This document shows positions 5,650-6,809 of a stretch of DNA of 6,809 nt, one piece after another. Source of the stretch: OCS116 cluster bacterium (lineage in GTDB: Bacteria; Pseudomonadota; Alphaproteobacteria; Rhizobiales; OSC116). Every line of letters starts with the position of its first letter. Positions within the stretch are counted from its first letter, which is position 1. The stretch spans positions 1 to 6,809 of the forward strand of contig NVUS02000309.1 of NCBI GenBank assembly GCA_002402005.2, in the 5' to 3' direction. A program made the position numbers and the translations under genes. The notes under the pieces were generated by a model. The model searched no databases. It was not told where the DNA came from and worked only from the letters and a program-made list of their open reading frames with translations.

Positions 5650-6809
5650 ATGAAAAGCAAGATGAAATTAATCGCCGCCAAATTGGCGCTAGGCGTGGCT
5701 ATGGTGGTGACACCTGCCGCCATCGCACAGGCTGAAGAAGTGCAACTATATCACTCATGGTCAAACGAGAGTGAATTGGCTGCATTGAATGTATTTGTTT
5801 CGGCACTGAAAGCCAAAGGCCATACAGTTGTTGAAATGTCAGTGCCACATGAAGCCGCGGGCTCTAGCCCATTGGCCGCTTTGGTAGCTGCTGGCACACC
5901 GCCGAATATCTTTTTGACTGGACAAGCTGGATTCTATCGCGATTTGCGTGATCAAGGCATTGGCCAAGAAGTTGGTTCACATTTTAAAGCCACTGGCGCT
6001 TGGAAAAATTTCCCGCCAAAAGTGCAAGAAGCGATACAAGTTGACGGTGAAATTGATAAGATTCCATCAGGTATCCATATTGACGGCATGCTTTATTATA
6101 ACATGAAAGTGGCTGAAGCTGCTGGTGTTGACCCAACTTCTTGGACATCTACAGCTGACATGTTTGCTGACATGGCAAAAGTGAAAGACGCTGGTTATAA
6201 TTTCCTAGGTTTGGGTGGTAACTCATTCCAAGCTGGCTATTTGTTCCATGCGCTTTTGGCGGCTGTTGCTGGCGAAGACATTTACTTACGTTTCTATAAT
6301 GGCACACCTGATGTGACCGTTATGGATGAGCAAGGCTTTAAAGACACTGTTGCATTGTTCCGTGAAATTGCCGACCAAAACGACAAGGGCTGGGTAAACC
6401 GGGCTTGGAACGAGACCACAAACGATGTGATTGCTGGCAAAACGCTTATGCAAATTCATGGTGACTGGATGAAAGGTCAATGGAGAGCCAATGATAAAGT
6501 GTTGGGCACTGACTATAATTGCATAAACATTCCGGGTACAAAAGCACTTGCGGTTACGGTTGATGCCATGGGCATCTTGGGTGGGCCCGGTGTTTCTGAA
6601 GGCATGTTGAAAGCTGAATTTGAAATGGCGTCTATTGTTGTTGACCCTATATTAAACTCGGAATTTGCTGCACATAAAGGTTCTACACCTGTACGTATGG
6701 ATGCCCCAAAAGACAAGCTTGATGCGTGTAATGCGTTGGTTCTTGACTCATTAGCCGTTCCTGGTTTCTCGGTTCTAAACCCATCATATATTGGTGATCA
6801 GGATTGGAT
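5650..6809 (+). CDS. Periplasmic sugar-binding protein of the ABC transporter (COG1653 type, GtsA-like), 3' end cut by window
   Basis: An open frame of 386 codons runs off the right edge without a stop. Binding proteins of this group are roughly 410-430 residues, so probably only the last few dozen are missing. A Sec-type signal peptide is clear: basic MKSKMK, hydrophobic LIAAKLALGVAMVV, then AIAQA with predicted cleavage after A28 before EE. No lipobox cysteine is present, so it should be soluble in the periplasm. The mature start EEVQLYHSWSNESELAAL and the LAALVAAGTPPNIFLTG segment (about 75-91) are typical of extracellular solute-binding family 1. PSGIHIDGMLYYN (139-151) and GDWMKGQW (271-278) resemble glucose/mannose-binding members. 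C291 and C360 are the only mature cysteines seen and could form a disulfide. It is last in the operon, 37 bases after the ATPase, with no terminator between. The ligand is inferred only as a hexose-like sugar. Confidence 0.92.
   Translation, partial: MKSKMKLIAAKLALGVAMVVTPAAIAQAEEVQLYHSWSNESELAALNVFVSALKAKGHTVVEMSVPHEAAGSSPLAALVAAGTPPNIFLTGQAGFYRDLRDQGIGQEVGSHFKATGAWKNFPPKVQEAIQVDGEIDKIPSGIHIDGMLYYNMKVAEAAGVDPTSWTSTADMFADMAKVKDAGYNFLGLGGNSFQAGYLFHALLAAVAGEDIYLRFYNGTPDVTVMDEQGFKDTVALFREIADQNDKGWVNRAWNETTNDVIAGKTLMQIHGDWMKGQWRANDKVLGTDYNCINIPGTKALAVTVDAMGILGGPGVSEGMLKAEFEMASIVVDPILNSEFAAHKGSTPVRMDAPKDKLDACNALVLDSLAVPGFSVLNPSYIGDQDW

Noticed and set aside
6286..6716. Two minus-strand open frames of 64 and 67 codons
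   Set aside because: Both are antisense to the binding-protein gene, whose frame is continuous to the window edge with strong family motifs.

Overview
The window is a bacterial carbohydrate-uptake locus in two divergent gene blocks around a 246-base control region. DNA is moderately AT-rich, more so between genes. Protein style (a UgpC-type ATPase, permeases close to the glucose/mannose-type CUT1 family, a LacI-type repressor) suggests a Gram-negative proteobacterium, most likely an alphaproteobacterium, possibly marine. That assignment is inference; no rRNA or other marker is present. The substrate-binding protein has a cleavable Sec-type signal and no lipobox, which fits a Gram-negative periplasm.

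Layout. Bases 1-125 hold no gene. They contain a weak hairpin/T-run terminator candidate for the leftward block and, at the edge, a leftward sigma70-like promoter with a LacI-operator-like core at its -35, presumably for a gene outside the window. The leftward block (minus strand, read from 2453 down to 126) encodes a DkgB-like aldo/keto reductase, a VOC/glyoxalase-fold protein and a LacI-family regulator. Gaps of 42 and 48 bases suggest one operon. Bases 2454-2699 are the divergent control region. The rightward block (2700 to the window end) encodes two ABC permeases, an ABC ATPase and a periplasmic binding protein cut by the window edge. Its junctions are tight: a one-base overlap, then 4 bases, then 37 bases, with no terminator.

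How the genes fit together. The binding protein should capture a sugar in the periplasm and deliver it to a permease heterodimer driven by an ATPase homodimer. The LacI-type protein probably senses the sugar or a metabolite and represses one or both blocks. The reductase belongs to a family acting on 2,5-diketo-D-gluconate and methylglyoxal, and the VOC protein keeps a full H/E/H/E metal-ligand set. Together they hint at ketose, keto-aldonate or methylglyoxal handling linked to the imported sugar.

The control region is the most informative part. Two opposed sigma70-like promoters appear to share one TATATATA box, with a LacI-operator-like element beside it and two further dyads close by. I see no mobile element, CRISPR array, tRNA, rRNA, or broken gene. 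The gene content is conventional; the regulatory layout is what deserves a second look.
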